A stretch of 64,000 nucleotides of DNA. It comes from Betaproteobacteria bacterium (GTDB taxonomy: Bacteria; Verrucomicrobiota; Verrucomicrobiia; Methylacidiphilales; UBA1321). The notes below the pieces were generated by a model, which did not search any database, was not told where the DNA came from, and was given only the letters and a program-made list of their open reading frames with translations. The DNA lies in contig CAJCIA010000039.1 of the NCBI GenBank assembly GCA_903970275.1, positions 1-64,000 on the forward strand. Direction: 5' to 3'. Numbering within the stretch: the first letter of the stretch is position 1; each line of letters starts with the position of its first letter. Below, piece by piece: positions 57,162 through 64,000 of this stretch. Made by a program: the position numbers and the translations under genes.

Positions 57162-57736
57162 GGCGTCTCCTTCATGAGGATGTGGTAGCGCTTGCGCAGC
57201 AGGTTGCGGGCGCGAAACGCGCGCACCTTCACCAGCGCCCGGGTCCAGCCGGTCAGCTTCGAAATTTCCTCCACGTTTCGTCCCTCCAGGTACATCAGGC
57301 GCATGAGCAGCCGGTCCGGCGGCCGCAGAGCGGCCAGCAGCTTCTCGACCAGTTCCGCCGCCCCGAATTGATCGGACGCTAGCACGTCGGTGGGCGAGGC
57401 GGCGAGCGCTTCGATCACCCCCGCCTCCGTCTCGGTGAGGTCGGCCAGCCGCACCTCGGGCCGCGCCTTCTCGCGCCGCATCTGGTTGAGGCAGGTGTTC
57501 ACCGTCACGCGCGAGACCCAGTGCAGGAACGGTGCGCGCGCGGAATATTTCTGCAAGTTCGTCACAATCTTGATGCACGCCTGCTGGATCAAATCCTCCG
57601 CCGACTCCCGGCTGGGAAGATTCGAGTGAACAACCTTGGCGACGTGCGGATACATGTAGTGGAAAAGGTCGAGCACCGCCTTCTCATCGCCGGACCGGGC
57701 GCGTGCCACGCAGGCCGCCACCTCGTCGGCGGTCAT
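57158..57736 (-). CDS. ECF-type RNA polymerase sigma factor
   Basis: From ATG 57736 it has 192 residues; a GTG at 57817 would add 27. Sigma region 2 spans about residues 12-80 (AVLDLFHYMYPHVAKVV, SAEDLIQQACIKIVTNL, FLHWVSRVTVNTCLNQMRREK) and region 4 about 125-180 (LLAALRPPDRLLMRLMYLEGRNVEEISKLTGWTRALVKV). Regions 1.1 and 3 are missing, as in ECF factors. It heads an overlapping three-gene operon with a membrane anti-sigma candidate and a periplasmic sensor. It is divergent from dus (108 bp). Confidence 0.93.
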   Translation of the reverse strand: MTADEVAACVARARSGDEKAVLDLFHYMYPHVAKVVHSNLPSRESAEDLIQQACIKIVTNLQKYSARAPFLHWVSRVTVNTCLNQMRREKARPEVRLADLTETEAGVIEALAASPTDVLASDQFGAAELVEKLLAALRPPDRLLMRLMYLEGRNVEEISKLTGWTRALVKVRAFRARNLLRKRYHILMKETP

Positions 57737-57844
57737 GTCAGTGCGGTCCACAACCACCTTCACGAAGAATGATGCGAACGCGCTCCGGCCGGTTACAAAA
57801 GATTCGGTCGCGCGCACCCATTCGATTACACTGAACCCTGAATT

Positions 57845-58963
57845 GTGAACCCTGTCTCGCTCGGAAAACTGGTAGTCGAGCCGCCGCTGCTGCTGTCGCC
57901 GCTGGCCGGCTACACCAACCTGCCCTTTCGCCGCGTCATCCGTGAACTCGGCGGCGTCGGTCTCTGCACCACCGACCTAGTCAACGCGCGCTCGCTGCTG
58001 GAAAAGAACCGCAAGGCGCTGAAGCTGATCGAAACCTCCGCGGAGGATACGCCGCTGGCTGTGCAGATCTTTGGCTCCGTACCCACCGAGATGATCGGCG
58101 CGGCGCGCATGCTGGAGGATCTGGGCGTGGCCTCGGTTGACGTGAACATGGGCTGCCCGGTGAAGAAGGTCGTGGGTGTGGGCGGCGGCTCCGCCATGAT
58201 GACCGAATTGGACCGCACGGCGGCGCTGGTGCGCGGGATGGTCGAGGCCGTCCAGATTCCCATCACCTGCAAGATGCGCCTGGGCTGGGACGAGGCCAAC
58301 CAGACCGCCCCCGAGCTGGCGCTGGCGCTGGAGCAGACCGGCGTGGCCGCCATCATGGTCCACGGGCGTACGCGCCAGCAGGGTTTCGAGGGCACGGTCA
58401 ACCTCGCCGGCATTCGCCGCGTGGTGGAAGCCGTGCGCACTATTCCCGTCTTCGGCAATGGCGACATCACGTCACCGCACGCGGCGAAGGTCATGCTCGA
58501 GGCGACCGGCTGCGCGGGCGTCTCCATCGGGCGCGGCGCGTTTTATAATCCGTGGATTTTTCGGCACACCCGCGAGTACCTCGAGACGGGAATTCTGCCG
58601 CCAGAGCCCTCATTTGCGGAACGGCTCCGCGTGATGAACCGGCACCTCGATCTCATGCTGGAAGTCTTCGGCGAGGCGCTGGGTTGCGTCATGTTCCGCA
58701 AGGTGGGTCCCTGGTACGCCAAGCGATTCGGGCCTGCATCCTTCTTCAACAAGGGCATCGTTCGCATCGCCACGCGGGAGGACTACGTGTCGCTGGTGGA
58801 AAAGTACGTGACGTGGCGCCGCCAGTTCGTCGACGAGAAGGATGAGTTGCTGCCCCGCTATGCACCAGCCGCCATGCCGCTCAACTTTGTCGATGTGGGG
58901 GAACCCGCCGCGGCCACGCGCTCAACCATTCCGGTGCCAGCCGGCCCGAACGATCTCTGGTAG
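57845..58963 (+). CDS. dus: tRNA-dihydrouridine synthase
   Basis: The 372-residue protein, from a GTG start, has an FMN TIM barrel: LLLSPLAGYTNLPFRRV (about residues 15-31), AVQIFGSVPTEM, VDVNMGCPVKKVVGVGGGSAMM with the catalytic Cys (about 104), TCKMRLGWDE, MVHGRTRQQGF and FGNGDITSP, IGRGAFYNPWIF. It is closest to DusB and reduces uridine in tRNA D loops. An extra C-terminal 60 residues include a polar tail. A strong hairpin ends the transcript at 58983. Confidence 0.95.
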   Translation: MNPVSLGKLVVEPPLLLSPLAGYTNLPFRRVIRELGGVGLCTTDLVNARSLLEKNRKALKLIETSAEDTPLAVQIFGSVPTEMIGAARMLEDLGVASVDVNMGCPVKKVVGVGGGSAMMTELDRTAALVRGMVEAVQIPITCKMRLGWDEANQTAPELALALEQTGVAAIMVHGRTRQQGFEGTVNLAGIRRVVEAVRTIPVFGNGDITSPHAAKVMLEATGCAGVSIGRGAFYNPWIFRHTREYLETGILPPEPSFAERLRVMNRHLDLMLEVFGEALGCVMFRKVGPWYAKRFGPASFFNKGIVRIATREDYVSLVEKYVTWRRQFVDEKDELLPRYAPAAMPLNFVDVGEPAAATRSTIPVPAGPNDLW

Positions 58964-58982
58964 GCGAGCTTCGCCGATACGA

Positions 58983-59016
58983 AAAGGGCCCTTCCGCCGA
59001 GGCGGAAGGGCCCTTT
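58983..59016. terminator. Bidirectional terminator hairpin
   Basis: AAAGGGCCCTTCCGCC, two bases, then its perfect complement GGCGGAAGGGCCCTTT give a 16-bp stem. Flanking A and T runs suit both directions. It lies between convergent dus and the small secreted gene, 19 bp from each end. Confidence 0.85.
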
Positions 59017-59035
59017 CTAGATCTAGTGCCTTGGA

Positions 59036-59401
59036 CTATTTATTGTCCATGCCGCCCGAAGGAGCAACGTTGGTCTGGGAAGCAGACTGCTCCACGGTGT
59101 GGTGCTTCTTGTGCTTCGGCTTCTTGGTGGCCTGATTCGGCGAGCCATTGGAAAGCGGCTTGTCCGTCGTGGCGGTATCGCCCGTTTTGGTCTGTTCCGG
59201 CGTGCCGGTGGTGCCAGTATTACCCTGCGCGGTCGGTCCGGCCGGGGTGTTCTCCTGATTCTTAGTATCTTGGGAGCCGGGCGAGCCTGCGGGGGCCACC
59301 TTGTCGGGGGTTGAGGAAGTCTCGTCAGCCAAAACGGTTCCGGAGAACGTGATCATGGCGGCGAGAGCGAGGAAGGCTGAAGTTCGAACAATGGGTTTCA
59401 T
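59036..59401 (-). CDS. Small secreted low-complexity protein
   Basis: The 121-residue protein has a signal peptide (TSAFLALAAMITFSGTVLA) and a mature part made almost only of Thr, Pro, Gly, Ala, Asn, Gln and Lys, with a basic patch KKPKHKKHH (about residues 93-101). It is probably disordered. No family is recognised. It ends near the shared terminator hairpin. Confidence 0.6.
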   Translation of the reverse strand: MKPIVRTSAFLALAAMITFSGTVLADETSSTPDKVAPAGSPGSQDTKNQENTPAGPTAQGNTGTTGTPEQTKTGDTATTDKPLSNGSPNQATKKPKHKKHHTVEQSASQTNVAPSGGMDNK

Positions 59402-59720
59402 GATTTTCCCATTTCCGCACCCTGTGTGCCAATGAACGCGTTCACAAGTTTAAGTCGTTCGTAGCTGGCAAGATACGAATTACCATAGGTTTTTTGAAGG
59501 AGTTGATGCCCTGCAAAGGATTGCTTATTGCGACCTGCCGGTTTACGCAACTCGCATCTAATCACGCAACACTCTGGCCTCGACACCAGCCTTTTGGTTG
59601 CTTTAATCGCCACTCAGACGTTTCATTAGCTCCGCTACCGTGACCTGTGAAACATTTCACGATCTTACGCTTGCGTAATTGAGCGGTTTTCCAATAATAC
59701 GCCTCCTCTTTTTCAGTCCC
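59402..59720. other. AT-rich promoter region before the ATP synthase operon
   Basis: This 319-bp spacer is much richer in A and T than its surroundings. A weak promoter-like pair TTGCGT (59671-59676), 16 bases, AATAAT (59693-59698) lies 22 bases before the atpB ATG. A 71-residue frame on the minus strand (59398-59613) has no family features. No atpI-like gene is seen. Confidence 0.45.
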
Positions 59721-60581
59721 ATGCGTCTTTTCGTCTTACCCTTCTTCGCGCAAGCAACCGACGTTGCGTCCAAAACGGAAGGCCTCACCAAGTACCCGGT
59801 TCCCCTCTTCTCGGTGGATGGCTTTCCCATCACCAACTCGATGATCTCGGAGATCATTGTCACCTGCATCATCATCGCGGTCATCCAGATTTCCATGCGC
59901 TCGCCGAAGCTGGTGCCGAGCGGCATGCAGAATTTCGTCGAGTGGATCGTCGAGTCGATGAACAACTTTCTCGAGATGTTGCTCGGCCGGGCCACGGCGC
60001 GGCGCGGCTTCTGGTACTTCGCCGGGCTGCTGGTCTTCATCGTTCTGGGCAACCTGCTCGCCCTGGTGCCCGGCGTGGGCACGATCGGCTGGGGTCACGA
60101 GGTCGCCGGCCACTTCGAAGTCGACAAGCCGTTCTTCCGCGGCATGAATGCCAACGACAACCTGACGGCCGCTTATTCCGCGATCTTCTTCGTGATGTTC
60201 TTTTACTGGTGCGTCCGGGCGGCGGGCGTCCGCGGTTCGCTCTTCCACATCTTTGGCCCCAAGGTGCGCTTCAAGAACCTCGCCGCGGATTGGGTTTTCA
60301 TCACCATCTTTTTTGTGGTGGGCTGGATCGAGGTTCTGACCATTCTGTTCGTCCGCCCAATTGCGTTCACCTTCCGGCTTTACGGCAACATCTTCGGCGG
60401 CGAGTACCTGCTCGACTCCATCTATAAAATGGCGCCGAATTTCGCCTTCATCACGCTGGTCCCCTTTTATTTCTACGAACTGCTCGTCGCCGTCGTGCAG
60501 GCCTTCGTTTTCTTCGTCCTCACCGCTGCGTTCACCGGGCTCATCACCAACGACTCCAACCACGCGGCGGCCGATCACTAA
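59721..60581 (+). CDS. atpB: ATP synthase F0 subunit a
   Basis: From ATG 59721 it has 286 residues and five or six helices. The essential Arg sits in RPIAFTFRLYGNIFGGEYLL (about residues 214-233), and the last helix carries the conserved LLVAVVQAFVFFVLTAAF. A leading TTG frame would add 14 residues. N-terminal 40 residues include FFAQATDVASKTEG and may be periplasmic. It forms the proton path next to the c ring. It is the first atp gene seen; neither atpI nor a small i subunit precedes it. Confidence 0.97.
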   Translation: MRLFVLPFFAQATDVASKTEGLTKYPVPLFSVDGFPITNSMISEIIVTCIIIAVIQISMRSPKLVPSGMQNFVEWIVESMNNFLEMLLGRATARRGFWYFAGLLVFIVLGNLLALVPGVGTIGWGHEVAGHFEVDKPFFRGMNANDNLTAAYSAIFFVMFFYWCVRAAGVRGSLFHIFGPKVRFKNLAADWVFITIFFVVGWIEVLTILFVRPIAFTFRLYGNIFGGEYLLDSIYKMAPNFAFITLVPFYFYELLVAVVQAFVFFVLTAAFTGLITNDSNHAAADH

Positions 60582-60636
60582 CCCTTTTGGCCGGCACACT
60601 CGGCCGAAAATCAACCTCAACTCAAACAGACATCAT

Positions 60637-60864
60637 ATGGAACTCTTGGCACAGGCAGTGAATCTTTCGGGCAACATGTCGGCGATCGAAATCGGTCTGG
60701 CCGCGGGCGGCGCCGCCATCGGCATCGGCGCGGTGGGCGCGGGCGCATCGCAGGCCGTCGGGCGCAACCCCGGCGCGGTCGGCATCATCCTTGCCATCTC
60801 GCTCACGATCATCGCCATCTCGGAAGGTACCTTCATCCTCACCGCCTTCGTTCTGGCCAAATAA
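60637..60864 (+). CDS. atpE: ATP synthase F0 subunit c
   Basis: The 75-residue protein has two helices joined by the polar loop VGRNPGA (about residues 41-47). The proton-binding residue is Glu63 in IISEGTFIL-like AISEGTFIL. The residues that give a sodium site (Gln in helix 1, and S-T/Y after the Glu) are not present, so proton coupling is expected. It lies 55 bp after atpB. Confidence 0.95.
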   Translation: MELLAQAVNLSGNMSAIEIGLAAGGAAIGIGAVGAGASQAVGRNPGAVGIILAISLTIIAISEGTFILTAFVLAK

Positions 60865-60915
60865 GCAGGCGCCACTCCGCTCCGGGTTGAACCCGGAGCG
60901 CCGTCTTCCCCGACC

Positions 60916-61476
60916 ATGATCCTCACTCACCTCCCGTTCGCGGACCTGTCCGACATCGCGAACAATTTCAAGAATGTCGGTGAAACCACCGGTTTCACCC
61001 ATCAGCAGTTCGTCGCCCAATGCATCGCGGTGACCGTGCTGTTTTTGGTGATGTACCAGTTCGCCTGGAAAAAGGTGCAGGTGATCCTCGACGAGCGCCG
61101 CCAGAAGATTGAGGAGTCGCTCGCCAACGCCGACAAGATCAAGTCGCAGCTGGCCGATGCCGAGGCAACCCGGCTCGCCATTATTCAGGCGGCAAACGAA
61201 AAGGCCAACCAGCTCATCGCCGAGACGGAAAAGAGCGCCACGATCCTGACCGAGCAGCGCGCGAAGGAAGCCACCCGCCAGGCGGAGGACATCATCAAGA
61301 GCGCGCACGAGAGCGCCGTAATCGATCGCAACCGGCTGATGGACGAGCTCAAGGCTCACCTCGGCGAGCTGGTCATCCAGACGACGCAGAAGGTTACCGG
61401 CAAGGTCCTGACCAACGACGATCTTGCCCGGCTGAACACGGAAACCGTCCGCCAGATCGAGGCCGGCCGGAACTAA
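60916..61476 (+). CDS. atpF: ATP synthase F0 subunit b
   Basis: The 186-residue protein has one N-terminal helix (FVAQCIAVTVLFLVMYQFAW) and a long charged coiled coil (KKVQVILDERRQKIEESLAN onward) ending in ELVIQTTQKVTGKVLTNDD, typical of the b stalk that holds F1. About 35 residues precede the helix, more than in many b subunits. Only one b-type gene is seen, so it should form a homodimer. Confidence 0.95.
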   Translation: MILTHLPFADLSDIANNFKNVGETTGFTHQQFVAQCIAVTVLFLVMYQFAWKKVQVILDERRQKIEESLANADKIKSQLADAEATRLAIIQAANEKANQLIAETEKSATILTEQRAKEATRQAEDIIKSAHESAVIDRNRLMDELKAHLGELVIQTTQKVTGKVLTNDDLARLNTETVRQIEAGRN

Positions 61477-61481
61477 CCGTC

Positions 61482-61877
61482 ATGAAGATCGACCGTAACT
61501 CCCGCCAGCTGGCCAAGAAATATTTCCTGGCCTGCCGCGACGCCGATGGCTCGCTGAACGAGACGTCGGTACGGGAGATCGTGCAGCTCATCGTGGATCA
61601 GAAGCCGCGCAATTACCTGGCGATCCTCACCCATTTCCAGCGGCTCGTTGCCTTGGCCCTCGAGGAAAACGCCGTGCGCGTGGAAAGCGCGGCGCCCCTG
61701 CCCGACCAGGGCGCCAGCGTCTTTGCTGATCTTGAGCAGCGCTATGGCAAGGCCTCGCGCGCGGTGTACGAGGAAAACCCCGCCTTGCTGGGCGGCCTGC
61801 GCATCCGGCGCGGCAACAATATTTGGGACGGCTCGGTCAGCGGACGCCTGTCCCGGCTGAAGCAGGCCCTTTCGTAA
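61482..61877 (+). CDS. atpH: ATP synthase F1 subunit delta, short form
   Basis: The 131-residue protein lies in the usual atpH place, five bases after atpF. ARKYFLAC-like LAKKYFLACRDADGSL begins it and the delta C-terminal block GGLRIRRGNNIWDGSVSGRLSRLKQAL ends it. Family members have about 175-180 residues, so some 45 are missing, mainly in the N-terminal helical domain. Function as the link between stalk and F1 is likely kept, given its place. Confidence 0.87.
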   Translation: MKIDRNSRQLAKKYFLACRDADGSLNETSVREIVQLIVDQKPRNYLAILTHFQRLVALALEENAVRVESAAPLPDQGASVFADLEQRYGKASRAVYEENPALLGGLRIRRGNNIWDGSVSGRLSRLKQALS

Positions 61878-61984
61878 AGGGAAAGTGGAAAGTAAAAAGG
61901 TAGAAAGACCGATTTCTTCTCTACATCCTGTATCCGCTTTCCAACTTCTGCCTTTTAACTTTTAACTTACCTCCTCCCCTCCTC
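61878..61984 (+). repeat. Purine/pyrimidine-rich spacer in atp operon, copy 1
   Basis: The left side is purine-rich (GGAAAGTAAAAAGGTAGAAA) and the right side pyrimidine-rich (TTCTGCCTTTTAACTTTTAA), able to pair over about 17 bp with one mismatch and one G-U. Bases just before the atpA ATG are CCTCC-rich and lack a Shine-Dalgarno sequence. It resembles the spacer after atpA. Confidence 0.6.
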
Positions 61985-63520
61985 ATGAGCACCCTCCTCG
62001 AAGAAATCAAAGCCCAAATCGTTTCGCTAAAGACCGACGTCGCGCAGAGCAATGTTGGCACCGTGCGTGAAATCTCCGACGGCGTCGCCAAGATCGAAGG
62101 CCTCTCGGACGCCGCGCTGAACGAGATGCTCGACTTCGGCCACGGCACCATCGGCATCGCCCTCAACCTCGAGGAAACCGAGGTGGGCGCGATCATCATC
62201 GGTGACTTCTCCCACCTTAAGGAAGGCGACGAGGTCCGCACCACCGGCAAGCTGCTGCAGGTGCCTGTGGGCAAGGCGCTGCTCGGCCGCGTGGTCGACG
62301 CACTCGGCCGGCCGATTGACGGCAAGGGCGAGATCAAGGCGGAGACCAATTATCCGGTGGAGAAACTCGCCCCCGGCATCGTGGCGCGTAAATCGGTCAG
62401 CCAGCCGATCTCCACCGGCATCACCGCCATCGACGCGATGATTCCCATCGGCCGCGGTCAGCGCGAGCTGATTATCGGCGACCGCGCCACGGGCAAGACG
62501 ACGATCGCGATCGACGCGATCATCAACCAGGCGCGCATCAACCGGGACAACGAGGGCAAGGAAGGTTTCCGCCCGCTTTATTGTATCTACGTCGCCGTCG
62601 GGCAGAAGAACGCCAACGTGGCGCGCGTGGTTGACACGCTCAACCATACCGGCGCGATGCCCTATACCATCGTCGTCTCCGCCACGGCGTCCGATTCCGC
62701 CACCAGCCAGTACCTCGCGCCGTTTGCCGGCTGCGCCATGGGCGAATGGTTCATGGATAACGGCATGGATGCGCTCATCATCTACGACGATCTTTCCAAG
62801 CACGCCGTGGCCTACCGCCAGATTTCGCTCGTACTCAAGCGCCCTTCCGGCCGCGAGGCGTACCCCGGCGACGTGTTCTACCTGCACAGCCGGCTGCTCG
62901 AGCGCGCCGCGCGCCTGGGCGAGAAGTACGGCAACGGCTCGCTTACCGCACTGCCGATCATCGAGACGCAGGCGGGCGACGTCTCGGCCTACATCCCGAC
63001 CAACGTCATTTCCATCACCGACGGCCAGATCTACCTGGAAACCGACTTGTTTTATCAGGGCATTCGCCCGGCCATTTCAGTTGGTCTTTCCGTCTCGCGC
63101 GTCGGTAGCGCCGCGCAGATCAAGGCAATGAAGCAGGTGGCTGGCAAGATCAAGGGCGACCTGGCCCAGTACCGCGAACTGGCGGCCTTCGCCCAGTTCG
63201 GCTCGGACCTCGATCCGAAGACCCAGGCCAAGCTCGGCCGCGGTGCGCGCGTGGTGGAAATCTTCAACCAGAAGAACTACCACCCGATCCCGGTCGAGGT
63301 GCAGGTAGCGACTCTGTGGGCCGTGCAGAACAACTTCTTCGACAACGTGCCGGTGGAGAAGGTAAAGGATTTCCAGAACAAGTTGGTCGACTTCCTCACC
63401 ACGCGTCAGGACGCTTTGCTGGGCATGATCCGCAACAAGGGTGCGATCGACGACGCCCTCGCCGCCCAACTCAAGTCGGCCATCGGAGGCTTCGCCGAGA
63501 CTTACGCTCCGACCAAGTAA
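61985..63520 (+). CDS. atpA: ATP synthase F1 subunit alpha
   Basis: The 511-residue protein has [20 protein letters not shown] near the start, the P loop [11 protein letters not shown] (about residues 168-178), the [16 protein letters not shown]-like [15 protein letters not shown] block and the family signature [17 protein letters not shown] (about 362-378) with the catalytic Arg. It forms the F1 hexamer with beta. Length is usual. It is flanked by two related AT-rich spacers. Confidence 0.98.
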   Translation: MSTLLEEIKAQIVSLKTDVAQSNVGTVREISDGVAKIEGLSDAALNEMLDFGHGTIGIALNLEETEVGAIIIGDFSHLKEGDEVRTTGKLLQVPVGKALLGRVVDALGRPIDGKGEIKAETNYPVEKLAPGIVARKSVSQPISTGITAIDAMIPIGRGQRELIIGDRATGKTTIAIDAIINQARINRDNEGKEGFRPLYCIYVAVGQKNANVARVVDTLNHTGAMPYTIVVSATASDSATSQYLAPFAGCAMGEWFMDNGMDALIIYDDLSKHAVAYRQISLVLKRPSGREAYPGDVFYLHSRLLERAARLGEKYGNGSLTALPIIETQAGDVSAYIPTNVISITDGQIYLETDLFYQGIRPAISVGLSVSRVGSAAQIKAMKQVAGKIKGDLAQYRELAAFAQFGSDLDPKTQAKLGRGARVVEIFNQKNYHPIPVEVQVATLWAVQNNFFDNVPVEKVKDFQNKLVDFLTTRQDALLGMIRNKGAIDDALAAQLKSAIGGFAETYAPTK

Positions 63521-63613
63521 AAAGTAGAAAGTTACAGGTACCAAGTAAGCAGCTTCTTAGAGGTAAGTTTGTATCGTTTCCCCTTTTGACTTTTTACTTT
63601 TTACTTCGTTCCC
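63521..63613 (+). repeat. Purine/pyrimidine-rich spacer in atp operon, copy 2
   Basis: AAGTAAAAAGTAGAAAGT (63515-63532, overlapping the atpA stop) and ACTTTTTACTTTTTACTT (63589-63606) pair over all 18 positions, with one G-U. The end CCTTTTGACTTTTTACTT matches the end of copy 1 closely. It separates atpA and atpG. Confidence 0.65.
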
Positions 63614-64000
63614 ATGCCCAATCTTCGTGACATCCGCCGACGCATCAAGTCGGTCAAGAACACCTCGCAGATCACCAAGGCCATGCAGATGGTCGCGGCG
63701 ACCAAGATGCGGCGCGCCCAGCAGATCGCGCTGGCACTGCGCCCCTACGCCGACCGTCTCGACGAGATGGCGGCTCATTTGTACGAGAACATTGGGCCGA
63801 ATGAGGTCAGCCATCCCCTGCTGCAAAAGCGCCGGGGCACAAGCGGCAAAACCGCCGTGGTCGTTCTGACGTCGGAGAAGGGCCTCTGCGGGCCGCTCAA
63901 CACCAATCTTCTGCGCGACGTGCTGCGCAACGACTCGCCCGACAAAGCCTACATCAGCGTGGGCCGCAAGGGCCGCCAGACGCTCGCGCGGCTGAAGAAG
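63614..64000 (+). CDS. atpG: ATP synthase F1 subunit gamma, N-terminal part
   Basis: The gene starts at ATG 63614 and runs off the window after 129 codons. PNLRDIRRRIKSVKNTSQITKAMQMVAATKMRRAQQ is the typical gamma N-terminal coiled-coil helix, followed by VVVLTSEKGLCGPLNTNLLR, the Rossmann-like segment with G-L-C-G. Gamma is the rotating shaft inside F1. Genes for beta and epsilon would be expected beyond the edge. Confidence 0.97.
   Translation, partial: MPNLRDIRRRIKSVKNTSQITKAMQMVAATKMRRAQQIALALRPYADRLDEMAAHLYENIGPNEVSHPLLQKRRGTSGKTAVVVLTSEKGLCGPLNTNLLRDVLRNDSPDKAYISVGRKGRQTLARLKK

Noticed and set aside
59398-59613. A 71-codon frame upstream of atpB on the minus strand
   Set aside because: It has no family features, many Cys/Arg/Lys, and lies in the AT-rich promoter region of the atp operon.
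60637-60864. Possible sodium-coupled ATP synthase
   Set aside because: The c subunit has Glu63 but lacks the helix 1 Gln and the Ser-Thr/Tyr residues of sodium sites, so proton coupling is expected.

Overview
The window is 64 kb of GC-rich DNA, with clearly AT-richer stretches only in a few spacers such as the one before the ATP synthase genes. It comes from a Gram-negative, aerobic, free-living bacterium. Outer-membrane proteins (an OprB-type porin, a LolA-like protein), a lipoprotein, Tat and Sec signal peptides, an aa3-type oxidase and an F-type ATP synthase all fit this. The gene families and the many small secreted proteins of unknown function look most like Verrucomicrobiota. That assignment is an inference, because there is no rRNA gene here. 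This is ordinary chromosome: no prophage, transposase, CRISPR array or integrase was seen.

Layout. 1-6.3 kb: a truncated lipase-like gene, a porin, a fluoride-resistance operon (riboswitch, crcB, DUF190), a K+ channel, a GATase and a ROK kinase. 6.4-9.7 kb: the proteostasis operon tig-clpP-clpX. 9.8-13.2 kb: hybrid histidine kinase, xseB and a secreted protein. 13.3-16.6 kb: an Hsp70, then a divergent VapD toxin-antitoxin pair translationally coupled to a solute-binding lipoprotein. 16.8-20.9 kb: tRNA(CAT), a SYLF protein, a Tat-exported nucleotidase and ComB. 21-25.7 kb: a six-gene cytochrome c oxidase operon with altered conserved residues. 25.9-34.2 kb: dinB, two overlapping sensor kinases, a membrane protein and an LCAT-like lipase. 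34.4-37.5 kb: tRNA-Arg, PHP and CbiX-DR2241 genes, a fasciclin protein. 38-43.5 kb: rplU-rpmA-obgE, leuS and rdgB. 43.5-50.9 kb: LysR, yggS, a lone nuoA, a metal-type permease pair, rpmG and an FAD monooxygenase. 50.9-59.4 kb: M20 peptidase, GT39-like protein, LolA-like/CHASE2 pair, a CnrYXH-like sigma/anti-sigma/sensor operon and dus. 59.7-64 kb: atpB-E-F-H-A-G, running off the end.

The points most worth following up are: (1) a fluoride riboswitch whose 3' strand can pair with the crcB Shine-Dalgarno sequence; (2) a candidate rplU leader in which a 7-bp helix enclosing a 13-bp hairpin masks the ribosome site; (3) two families of dispersed, hairpin-forming intergenic repeats, some arranged as inverted pairs; (4) a CnrYXH-like three-gene envelope or metal sensing operon; (5) an A-type oxidase lacking the K-pathway lysine; (6) a VapD toxin-antitoxin pair fused by overlap to a transport lipoprotein; (7) two related purine/pyrimidine-rich spacers inside the ATP synthase operon.

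All calls come from reading the sequence and from knowledge of the families. No database search was run.
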